Shown: piece after piece, positions 1 to 5,956 of the stretch | How positions within the stretch are numbered: the stretch's first letter is position 1 | Layout of the letters: each line of letters begins with the position of its first letter | Source of the DNA: Pseudomonadota bacterium | GTDB lineage: Bacteria; Pseudomonadota; Gammaproteobacteria; SZUA-229 | Direction: 5' to 3' | Assembly (NCBI GenBank): GCA_015222915.1 | Contig: JADFWE010000067.1 | Span: 1 to 6,469 of the forward strand | Length of the DNA stretch: 6,469 nt | Made by a program: the position numbers and the translations under genes | Notes under the pieces: generated by a model | The model's database searches: none | The model's input: only the letters and a program-made list of their open reading frames with translations | What the model was told of the DNA's origin: nothing

Positions 1-16
1 AAAACTAAAAGCTTTT

Positions 17-40
17 CCTCGGCGTCTCTGCGCCTCGGCG
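17..40. repeat. Short degenerate octamer array
   Basis: Three consecutive 8-base units are visible: CCTCGGCG (17-24), TCTCTGCG (25-32) and CCTCGGCG (33-40), with the consensus YCTCKGCG. They are followed by GTGAAG and a T-run. Octamer strings of this general type are, from memory, scattered in intergenic DNA of many bacteria, so this is probably one end of a dispersed non-coding repeat. No open reading frame of note covers it, and the window edge may truncate a longer element. Confidence 0.5.
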
Positions 41-108
41 GTGAAGTTTTTTAATCCTTGTGGATGTCGTCTATGTGTCAAAAACGGACATGAATGCTAA
101 CGGTGTGG

Positions 109-124
109 TAGCTGATTTCAGCTA
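109..124. other. Palindrome upstream of the HIT gene
   Basis: TAGCTGA and TCAGCTA form a perfect 7-bp inverted repeat around a 2-base centre. No T-run follows it on either strand, so it does not look like an intrinsic terminator. It lies about 92 bases before the HIT start codon and could be an operator-like site, but nothing else in the sequence supports that role. Confidence 0.3.
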
Positions 125-216
125 AAAAGACCGTTGCCCTATAGGCTTTTAATTTGATTAGTGTCAAACTGATCGCCGGGTAGATATGGTCTAATAATAC
201 GGTGTGAGGTGTAGCT

Positions 217-561
217 ATGAGTGACTGTCTTTTCTGCAAGATAAGGGACGGTGAGATTCCTGCCGATCTTGTCTATGAAGATGAACATGTGCTGGCATTT
301 AACGATGTCGGTCCGCAGGCGCCGGTGCATCTGCTGATTATTCCGCGCAAGCATATCTCGACAGTGAACGACATGGTCGAAGATGATGTGTTGTTAATGG
401 GCCATCTGTTTGCCGCAGCAAAAGAGATCGCTGCGCAGAAAGGCATTAGCGAAGATGGTTACCGCATGGTCGTTAACTGCAACGCCGGAGCTGGTCAGAG
501 TGTTTTTCATATACATATGCATCTACTGGCAGGACGTGGTTTCAGCTGGCCTCCTGGTTAG
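217..561 (+). CDS. hinT: HIT-family purine nucleoside phosphoramidase (Hint branch)
   Basis: This 114-residue cytosolic protein has the full layout of the Hint branch of the histidine triad superfamily, whose members hydrolyse AMP/GMP phosphoramidates and aminoacyl-adenylates. The N-terminal CLFCKI carries a Cys-x-x-Cys pair (C4, C7), often zinc-binding in this branch. PRKH follows near residues 43-46. The signature HIHMHLL spans residues 98-104, with H100 in the position of the nucleophile. The length matches E. coli HinT (about 119). The start is fixed by a good ribosome binding site, TGAGGTG at 205-211, six bases from the end of GAGGT to ATG. The ending GFSWPPG is typical. It is monocistronic or only loosely linked to the cytochrome gene 79 bases downstream. 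Family assignment is firm; the symbol rests on similarity. Confidence 0.93.
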   Translation: MSDCLFCKIRDGEIPADLVYEDEHVLAFNDVGPQAPVHLLIIPRKHISTVNDMVEDDVLLMGHLFAAAKEIAAQKGISEDGYRMVVNCNAGAGQSVFHIHMHLLAGRGFSWPPG

Positions 562-640
562 GATGAAACCATAAGAAATGTTTCTTAAAAAATCGATCTT
601 AAAATCTGATTGGATTAATTTTTCCGGATAAAAATTTCAT

Positions 641-1684
641 ATGAAAAAAATCATTTTCTTTTTTGTATTGTTGTTCAGCATGAACGCCTATAGCGCACCG
701 CATGGTGATGAGCTGTTTGCAAAACACTGTTCGTCCTGTCACGGTAAAGACGGTAAGGGTGGTGTAGGTGTGCCGCTTGCGATGCCTTCTTTTTTGAACA
801 GCGTGTCAGATGAGTTTTTGAAAAAGACCATCCGCCTGGGACGCCCCGGCAGGATCATGCCATCATTCAGCACTCTGAGTGATGCGCAGTTAAATGCGGT
901 GGTCAGACATATAAGAAGCTGGTCGGACAAACAAGCACCTGCTGAAGACAGCACCGTTGTCAAAGGTGATAAGAAACATGGTGAGAAATTATTCGCCAGT
1001 CGTTGTGCACAGTGTCATGGCGCTGATGGCAAGGGCGGGAAAGGTACAGGGGTTACCTTCTCAAGAAAACGTGATCTGCCGATTATTGCACCTGCACTGA
1101 ATAACGCCGGTTTTCTTGCTGCAGCCAGTGATGTGATGCTGCGTGAGACCATCAGCCATGGCCGTGAGGGCACACCGATGGTGTCGATGCTGGATGCAGG
1201 GATGTCTAAAAAAGATATCGATGACGTAGTCGCCTATGTGCGTTCTATGGAGGCACAAGCAGAGAAACTGGAAGTGTCGCTGAATAAGAATGATGACGAG
1301 CCGGCCATTCTGGTGGCAGATTCTCCATATGGTATGGATGAGACCGTCGAAAATTTAAAACAGGCGATCACTGATCAGAACTTTACCCTGATACGTACCG
1401 ATTACCTCGATCATGGTCTTGTGCCGACAGGCAAAGAGAATAAGAAACAGGTTGTGTTGCATTTCTGCAATTTCGGTTTCCTGTTCGAAGCACTGGCTAT
1501 CGATCCCAGGGTCGGTATGTTTCTTCCTTGCCGGGTGACGGTGATGGAGAGAGACGGCAAGGTTCAATTGAGTACCATCAACCCCAAGCGGTTGAGCAAG
1601 TTATTTAATAACCATGAACTCGATGAATCTTGTGATGCCATGTATGAGGTTTATAGTAGTCTGTTAGAGGATGCGACATTATGA
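641..1684 (+). CDS. Periplasmic di-heme cytochrome c fused to a DUF302 domain
   Basis: This 347-residue exported protein has three modules. A Sec signal peptide occupies about residues 1-19. Two class I-type cytochrome c domains follow: the first has CSSCH at 30-34 with likely axial Met73 in RIMPSF, the second has CAQCH at 122-126 with likely axial Met180 in GTPM. After a charged linker (about 206-220), residues about 222-345 match DUF302: SPYGMDETVENLKQAI, then FCNFG (C276), IDPRVGMFLPC (C297) and a closing INP. The cytochrome domains should shuttle electrons in the periplasm; the DUF302 function is not established. The ribosome site is weak (GGATAA, 626-631), but the signal peptide and heme motifs leave no better start. 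The stop overlaps the next start as ATGA, implying translational coupling. The redox partner and substrate cannot be read from the window. Confidence 0.9.
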   Translation: MKKIIFFFVLLFSMNAYSAPHGDELFAKHCSSCHGKDGKGGVGVPLAMPSFLNSVSDEFLKKTIRLGRPGRIMPSFSTLSDAQLNAVVRHIRSWSDKQAPAEDSTVVKGDKKHGEKLFASRCAQCHGADGKGGKGTGVTFSRKRDLPIIAPALNNAGFLAAASDVMLRETISHGREGTPMVSMLDAGMSKKDIDDVVAYVRSMEAQAEKLEVSLNKNDDEPAILVADSPYGMDETVENLKQAITDQNFTLIRTDYLDHGLVPTGKENKKQVVLHFCNFGFLFEALAIDPRVGMFLPCRVTVMERDGKVQLSTINPKRLSKLFNNHELDESCDAMYEVYSSLLEDATL

Positions 1685-2151
1685 AGTCACTCATGAAGAT
1701 TTTTATCAGGTATTCGGCGTCGTTACTCATGCTTGCTGTTGCACTGCCGTCAATGGCGAATGACCTGTTGATGGTACGTACACAGCAGACTTTCCCGGAA
1801 GCGATGTTAACGCTACAGACCTCGATCAAAGACCATGGCTATGAAATAACACGCGTGCAGCGTATCGATATCGGTCTGACAGGTATGGGTTATAAAACAG
1901 ATAAGTACCGAGTGGTCTTTGTCGGGAAGCCGAAAGAGATACAGTACCTGGTCGATAAATACCCTGTGCTGGCAGCATATATGCCGCCGAAGATTTCGAT
2001 CTTTGCTGAACATGACGAGACCGTTCTGGTAACCGCCAATCCGATGGTCTATGCTGAGATGATAACGGATGAAAAGGACAAGGTGCTGTTCAGGCGCTGG
2101 GAGAGTGATGTTTACTCAGTGTTCGATGATATCCGTGCGGCGGATGATTGA
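1681..2151 (+). CDS. Secreted DUF302-like protein, coupled to the cytochrome gene
   Basis: This 156-residue protein has a basic N-terminus, a hydrophobic stretch and a SMA|ND cleavage site after residue 26, so a mature periplasmic protein of about 130 residues is expected. From LLMVRTQQTFPEAMLTLQ onward it follows the DUF302 pattern of the fused domain upstream: an amphipathic helix, a GYEITRVQRIDIG strand region, then a DKYPVLAAYMPPKISIF segment aligning with DPRVGMFLPCRVTVM, and a closing ANP aligning with INP. It contains no cysteine. The start overlaps the preceding stop by four bases, and AGAGGA (1666-1671) provides a ribosome site. Joint expression with the cytochrome is very likely, and a physical partnership is plausible. 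The DUF302 relation is my reading by eye; the function is unknown. Confidence 0.82.
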   Translation: MKSLMKIFIRYSASLLMLAVALPSMANDLLMVRTQQTFPEAMLTLQTSIKDHGYEITRVQRIDIGLTGMGYKTDKYRVVFVGKPKEIQYLVDKYPVLAAYMPPKISIFAEHDETVLVTANPMVYAEMITDEKDKVLFRRWESDVYSVFDDIRAADD

Positions 2152-2159
2152 TAATCGAA

Positions 2160-2183
2160 GTTGGCAGTAGGCAGTTATCAGTT
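2160..2183. repeat. Left heptamer repeat arm
   Basis: Three heptamers, GTTGGCA, GTAGGCA and GTTATCA, plus GTT form a degenerate array eight bases after the stop of the DUF302-like gene. The first is the reverse complement of the TGCCAAC unit repeated at 2251-2278. The 17 bases at 2160-2176 pair with 2262-2278 at 16 positions, so the two arrays form an imperfect inverted repeat around the terminator. Confidence 0.65.
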
Positions 2184-2188
2184 AAAAC

Positions 2189-2218
2189 AAAAAATCTCGA
2201 TTTTATCGAGATTTTTTT
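2189..2218. terminator. Bidirectional intrinsic terminator
   Basis: A 13-bp stem (2189-2201 with 2205-2217) closes a TTT loop. Its core ATCTCGAT/ATCGAGAT is flanked by an A-run on the left and a T-run on the right, so it gives a U-tract on either strand. It lies about 38 bases after the stop of the DUF302-like gene (plus strand) and about 66 bases after the stop of the STAS gene (minus strand), where a shared terminator for converging operons is expected. Confidence 0.88.
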
Positions 2219-2250
2219 AGGATATATAAAAATATCAGTTAAGCTTTTCC

Positions 2251-2278
2251 TGCCAACTGCCAACTGCCAACTGCCAAC
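2251..2278. repeat. Four perfect TGCCAAC tandem repeats
   Basis: TGCCAAC occurs four times head to tail without a mismatch, at 2251-2257, 2258-2264, 2265-2271 and 2272-2278, followed by TA. It ends five bases before the STAS stop codon and lies in the 3' untranslated region of the minus-strand operon. Similar heptamer strings are known as short tandemly repeated sequences in cyanobacteria; here the type is inferred, not matched. Confidence 0.8.
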
Positions 2279-2283
2279 TATCT

Positions 2284-2658
2284 TTATTCCCCTTCGATAA
2301 CTTTGTTCTGCATCGCTGTCAGGTACTCATCCATCTCGTCCTGATCCTTGAATACGTTCATGCCATCGAGGGCTTTGATGATCTCGAAGACCTTTTTGAT
2401 CTGCGGCTGCAGGTTGACCAGTATGAATTTACCGCTGTTGCCATCGACAAGTTTTTTGGCTTTGAAGATAACGCGTAAACCTGCGCTGCTTAAGAAATCC
2501 AGGTCTTTGAAATCGATGATCACAGTATTGACGGTATCATTGATCTCCTGGTCGATCGTCTGTTGCAGTTCTGGAGCTGTGTTGCTATCAAGGCTGCCCG
2601 TGATCGAAACACGTTTACCATTGTTGGCTTCTGCTGTGACGGCGATTGTTAATGACAT
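2284..2658 (-). CDS. STAS-domain anti-sigma factor antagonist (RsbV-like)
   Basis: This 124-residue cytosolic single-domain STAS protein is the phosphorylatable switch of a partner-switching module. The pattern is clear: a beta-rich N-terminus, VSITGSLDSNTAPEL (17-31), then VIIDFKDLDFLSSAGLRVI (46-64). In the FLSSAGLR loop, Ser58 is the likely phosphorylation site by alignment with DSSG/DSTG in SpoIIAA and RsbV; Ser57 is the alternative. The C-terminus holds the usual final helix ending in an acidic tail. GGAG, seven bases before ATG, is a good ribosome site. The gene follows the kinase by 30 bases on the minus strand and is last in the operon, before the terminator. In the family, unphosphorylated protein binds the kinase and frees its target. 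The target here is unknown. Confidence 0.93.
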   Translation of the reverse strand: MSLTIAVTAEANNGKRVSITGSLDSNTAPELQQTIDQEINDTVNTVIIDFKDLDFLSSAGLRVIFKAKKLVDGNSGKFILVNLQPQIKKVFEIIKALDGMNVFKDQDEMDEYLTAMQNKVIEGE

Positions 2659-2688
2659 GGTTGAGCTCCGGCTTCTGTAGTTATTCTA

Positions 2689-3111
2689 TCAAGTATAGTG
2701 TTTTGTTACGGTAAATACATTCTGCTGACCGATTCTTTTGTATTCCTGCCTGTCTGTCAACGATTTTATCAGGTGGATGCCCATGCCGCCTTCACAATGA
2801 TCTGTGCATCCGATGTTCTTCTCGCAGTATGTCAGCGGGTTAAAGGCGATGCCTACATCGGTGAACGTGATATGAATATCCCGCTCATCTCTGGTCACCT
2901 CGATAGTAACCGTGTGTGATATATCGTCAGGAAAAGCATAACTGCTGATATTGACAAAGGTCTCTTCGGTGACCAGTCGTAAGTCATCTCGCGTTTCGTC
3001 ATCGATCTGATGGCTTTTGATGTACTCGATGAGGAAATCGGACACTTTAGCGCTGTCGGAGATATCGCTCTTGACCGTGATGCTCTGTTTATGATCCGCA
3101 GCTGTATTCAT
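2689..3111 (-). CDS. RsbW-like HATPase serine kinase / anti-sigma regulator
   Basis: This 140-residue cytosolic GHKL-type kinase is predicted to phosphorylate the STAS protein encoded next to it and to sequester an output partner. The ATP-binding boxes are visible: an N-box LVTEETFVNISSYAF (47-60) with E50 and N54, a G1 box FTDVGIAFNPL (83-93) with D85 and G87, and a G2 box GGMGIHLI (108-115). The C-terminal YKRIGQQNVFTVTKHY is the usual last strand pair. The length fits RsbW and SpoIIAB (about 140-160). The start lies three bases after the phosphatase stop and has no clear ribosome site of its own, so translation is probably coupled to the upstream gene. Family membership is firm. Whether the partner is a sigma factor, a cyclase or another protein cannot be told. 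Confidence 0.92.
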   Translation of the reverse strand: MNTAADHKQSITVKSDISDSAKVSDFLIEYIKSHQIDDETRDDLRLVTEETFVNISSYAFPDDISHTVTIEVTRDERDIHITFTDVGIAFNPLTYCEKNIGCTDHCEGGMGIHLIKSLTDRQEYKRIGQQNVFTVTKHYT

Positions 3112-3114
3112 GAT

Positions 3115-5052
3115 CTATTCATAGCGGATAATAAATAAAGTTATGTCATCAAACTGCTCGGTACCTTCGGAGAACTTTTCGACCGACCGGATGATGTTGT
3201 CGCCGATAGCGCCGGGGTCTTCTGCGTCACCCGTGCTGACCAGCTGGAGTAATCGCTCATCGGTGTATTGTCTGTTCTCGCAGTCATGGGCTTCAGAGAT
3301 GCCATCCGTATACATGATCAATGATGTCTTATGATCCAGTGTGAAACAGATGTCCTGATACTGTATGCCTTCCATCAGTCCGAGTGCGGTCGCGCCGTCT
3401 ACCTCATGTTCTTTACAGCCGTCAGCGGCTTTTATGAGGGGGTTCATGTGACCGGCATTTGCCATCGTGATATTACCAGTGAGCAGGTCTATGTTGCCGC
3501 ACAGAGCGGTAACGAACATGCACGCATCATTGTTCTGTGACAGGATCTCATTCATCATGGTGAGCGTGTCGCCGGGGCTCAGATTCTCTTTCAACGCGCG
3601 GGTGAACAAGGTGACTGTTTTCGCCATGAACAGGGCCGCCGGCACGCCTTTATCTGATACGTCACCGATGATGAAACGCAGTGAATCCTCCCATACCTGG
3701 TAATAGTACAGGTCGCCACCGACAGTTTTTGCCGGTTTCATCAGAGCGTGTAGCTGAAAACGTTCATCGACGATGTCGGCAGTACCAGCGCCGGGTATCA
3801 TCGACATCTGTATGTCTCTGGCAATCTGTATCTCGCTCTCCAGCTTTTGCTGTTTTGCCGTGGTTTCCTGTAATTCGGATATATGTTTTTTTAATGACTC
3901 ACGCATGGCGTTGAAGTCATTGCTTAACGCGCCGATCTCATCATTGCGAACGGCTTTCGGAAGCGGGCGGTCCAGGTTGCCGGATCCGATATCCCTGGTG
4001 CTTAAGGCAAGGTTTTTTAGTGGGGTAGTCAGGCGATGTGTTATTAACGTGGTAATGAGCAGCGTTAACAGCAGGCCGGTTATCGCGATCACTGCGGCTA
4101 TGATGGTAAGGTGGCTGATCTCGCTGGTGAGGCTGTCTCTGGCAATAACGATGATGATCTTCCAGCCACTGTGGGCGGAGGTTTTTATCGCGACCCAGCA
4201 GCCATCCTCACTGATGCGGCAGGAGGGTGTGTAGAAGTACCTGGCTTCTGAAGAGGTTTTGCTGTTCAGGTATTTTTTCCAGTTTTCTGAATCTATCGCC
4301 AGTGAGCTCAGAGGTTTCAGGTGTAGAGATCTGTCGGGATGAGCGATGATGGTATCGTTTTTCGACACGATAAAACCATATCCTGACTTGCCGATTTTAG
4401 AGTTCTTTATCACCTCATCGAGCCAGCTGAGCTGGATGTCAGCTGTTGCGACGCCGGCAAATGTTTTCCCGTCTTCAAGATGAACAGGCGTGGAATAGGT
4501 GACCATATGTACATCACCACCGCCTGTATCAACGTAGGGTTCTGACCATGTACTGCGATTACCTGTTTTGGTGTCTTTGTACCAGGGCCAGTTCTTATAC
4601 TGATAAGTTTCATCACTTAGATCTTTGTAGGCGATGGTCTTATCCTTTTTATAAAAATAGGGCGAAAAATCACCCGTTGTTTTATTTAAAACGCCTGGTT
4701 CCAGGGCAACGGCCATGCCAAATATTTCGCTATTGGTTTTTACAAAAGCTTCAAGTATCTGCCTGATATGTTCTTCAGTAATATCCGGTGAAGGAATGAT
4801 GGCGGCTAATGAATCAGCGTTGCTCGAGACAGCGTGCAGAACGGTTTCGATATCCTGAACTGTTGATGTGGTCGTTTTAATCGCTAGTTGTTCCACATAC
4901 TTCTCGAGTAGATCTCGCGACATATGATGGTTATAGGCTAGTACAGTAATCGTGATGAGTGAGACAAAGGCAATGATCCACAGACTGAGGCGTGAAGAGA
5001 GACTTTGAAATCGTCTGTTTTCAGGTGAGTGGTTAGTTGCAATTTTATTCAT
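3115..5052 (-). CDS. Membrane sensor phosphatase, dCache-HAMP-SpoIIE (RsbU-like)
   Basis: This 645-residue inner-membrane protein is predicted to sense a periplasmic ligand and dephosphorylate the STAS antagonist. Domains in order: TM1 at about 22-40; a large periplasmic double-Cache region (about 41-305) with NWPWYKD, WSEPYVD and a HPD near 238-240; TM2 at about 314-338; HAMP at about 340-393; a coiled-coil linker through IARDIQMSMIP (411-420); and a PP2C-like SpoIIE domain from about 440 to the end. Expected metal-binding acidic residues are present: GGD447, GDVSD (464, 467), YTDG (583) and DD (635-636), with NAGH at 532-535, so the enzyme looks active. The layout is that of transmembrane RsbU proteins such as Chlamydia's. 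It begins 40 bases after the barrel stop and is tightly joined to the kinase gene. The start has a poor ribosome site but leaves TM1 well placed. Confidence 0.94.
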   Translation of the reverse strand: MNKIATNHSPENRRFQSLSSRLSLWIIAFVSLITITVLAYNHHMSRDLLEKYVEQLAIKTTTSTVQDIETVLHAVSSNADSLAAIIPSPDITEEHIRQILEAFVKTNSEIFGMAVALEPGVLNKTTGDFSPYFYKKDKTIAYKDLSDETYQYKNWPWYKDTKTGNRSTWSEPYVDTGGGDVHMVTYSTPVHLEDGKTFAGVATADIQLSWLDEVIKNSKIGKSGYGFIVSKNDTIIAHPDRSLHLKPLSSLAIDSENWKKYLNSKTSSEARYFYTPSCRISEDGCWVAIKTSAHSGWKIIIVIARDSLTSEISHLTIIAAVIAITGLLLTLLITTLITHRLTTPLKNLALSTRDIGSGNLDRPLPKAVRNDEIGALSNDFNAMRESLKKHISELQETTAKQQKLESEIQIARDIQMSMIPGAGTADIVDERFQLHALMKPAKTVGGDLYYYQVWEDSLRFIIGDVSDKGVPAALFMAKTVTLFTRALKENLSPGDTLTMMNEILSQNNDACMFVTALCGNIDLLTGNITMANAGHMNPLIKAADGCKEHEVDGATALGLMEGIQYQDICFTLDHKTSLIMYTDGISEAHDCENRQYTDERLLQLVSTGDAEDPGAIGDNIIRSVEKFSEGTEQFDDITLFIIRYE

Positions 5053-5092
5053 TAATTAGCGATATAGTCTTTATCTATAGATGATGCACGTA

Positions 5093-5899
5093 TTAAAAGT
5101 GATATTCAATATTAAATTGTATTCCTGTATTCCGTGTTTCGCTTTTAGGCTCTGTTACCAATACATTTGGTGAACCGCCCGTGGTTAGTTTGCTGTTGCT
5201 CCGCCCAAAATCCCAGCCTTCAGCAAATAATGATATGCCATAGTGAATATTATTTGTGCTTATTCTTTTCCAGTTCAGGTTTAAACGTGCACCAGTGCCA
5301 TCACCTAAATTCAGTGTTGTTGAGCCTAGGTCTACTCTTGAAAGATCCACATCAAGAGTTCCGTTCCTGGTTAAAAGATAAGCGATATCTACATTAAAAA
5401 CATTATGTTGATCAATGAAGATGTCTGAATTTAAGCCTATTGAGTATTCGAGCCATCTATAAGTTTCGTCAATACCGCTAACCGTATTGGTATCTTTGAT
5501 GTCTCTGTTCCATTGGTGTAATTGTGCACCGACATATAGATGTGTTTTTTTATAAATGGCTGTATTTACCTGACCTCCAAAACGAAAGAGATCTGTGCCG
5601 GTGGTTGTTGAATGAGGAATGCCGGACTGAGTTTGACCATCATAATCGACGGTGCCTGAATAATATGAAGTATATGCATCGACTGACCAGTCGGGTGTTA
5701 TAGCGTGACTCAGTCTGAATGCTAATCCAGGCAGCCAGCCGAGCTCGCGATCCAGAACTTCATCGGTCGTGCTGAATTCGGTGTAATCAAAATGCAGCAA
5801 TGCTGGTGACAATGTTAATCGTGTTTCTGTAACAGGTCCCGCTGCAGCCAGCATTGCGTTGCACAGTAAGATTACAAATAGCAGGATTGTTTTTTTCAT
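5093..5899 (-). CDS. Outer-membrane beta-barrel protein, unrecognised family
   Basis: This 268-residue protein starts with a clear Sec signal peptide (KK, hydrophobic core, LAAA|G, cleavage near residue 20). The mature chain is full of alternating polar/hydrophobic strands rich in Tyr, Trp and Thr, such as WSVDAYTSYYSG, THLYVGAQLHQW and IHYGISLFAEGWDF. It ends in NIEYHF, with the C-terminal Phe that the BAM complex recognises. I expect a barrel of about 8-12 strands but cannot name the family or substrate. Cys13 is inside the signal peptide and is not a lipobox. The start is set by the signal peptide. It has no normal ribosome site: a terminator hairpin with seven U residues touches the ATG. 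No terminator separates it from the phosphatase gene, so it may be the first gene of that operon. Confidence 0.8.
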   Translation of the reverse strand: MKKTILLFVILLCNAMLAAAGPVTETRLTLSPALLHFDYTEFSTTDEVLDRELGWLPGLAFRLSHAITPDWSVDAYTSYYSGTVDYDGQTQSGIPHSTTTGTDLFRFGGQVNTAIYKKTHLYVGAQLHQWNRDIKDTNTVSGIDETYRWLEYSIGLNSDIFIDQHNVFNVDIAYLLTRNGTLDVDLSRVDLGSTTLNLGDGTGARLNLNWKRISTNNIHYGISLFAEGWDFGRSNSKLTTGGSPNVLVTEPKSETRNTGIQFNIEYHF

Positions 5900-5905
5900 A
5901 AAAAA

Positions 5906-5929
5906 ATAACGGGGCTTACGCCCCGTTAT
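5906..5929 (-). terminator. Minus-strand terminator abutting the barrel start codon
   Basis: A 10-bp stem ATAACGGGGC/GCCCCGTTAT closes a 4-base loop and is followed on the minus strand by a seven-base U-run (5906-5900), then ATG at 5899. It begins 27 bases after the stop of the upstream partial gene, which it should terminate. On the plus strand no U-run follows. It also occupies the space where the barrel gene's ribosome site would be. Confidence 0.85.
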
Positions 5930-5956
5930 GATCTTGTTAATAATGATTTGCTGGTA

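Noticed and set aside
562..640. AT-only hairpin AAGAA/TTCTT after the HIT stop as a terminator, and TAAAAT (600-605) as a -10 box for the cytochrome gene
   Set aside because: The stem is short and has only one G-C pair per arm, and no good -35 element sits 16-18 bases before TAAAAT.
2251..2278. Heptamer array as a CRISPR
   Set aside because: The units are 7 bases and directly adjacent, with no spacers.
2348..2680. Plus-strand open frame of 110 codons opposite the STAS gene
   Set aside because: It is antisense to a gene with an unmistakable STAS motif, and its translation has no recognisable domain.
3773..4234. Plus-strand open frame of 153 codons opposite the phosphatase gene
   Set aside because: It lies opposite the TM2, HAMP and linker region; its hydrophobicity mirrors the sense-strand codons and no ribosome site or domain supports it.
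5053..5092. Promoter for the phosphatase gene in the gap after the barrel gene
   Set aside because: TATAGA and TATATC resemble -10 boxes, but neither has an acceptable -35 element at the right distance.
5858..5863. Cys13 of the barrel protein as a lipoprotein cysteine
   Set aside because: The residue before it is Leu, not Gly/Ala/Ser, and a better signal peptidase I site (LAAA|G) follows.
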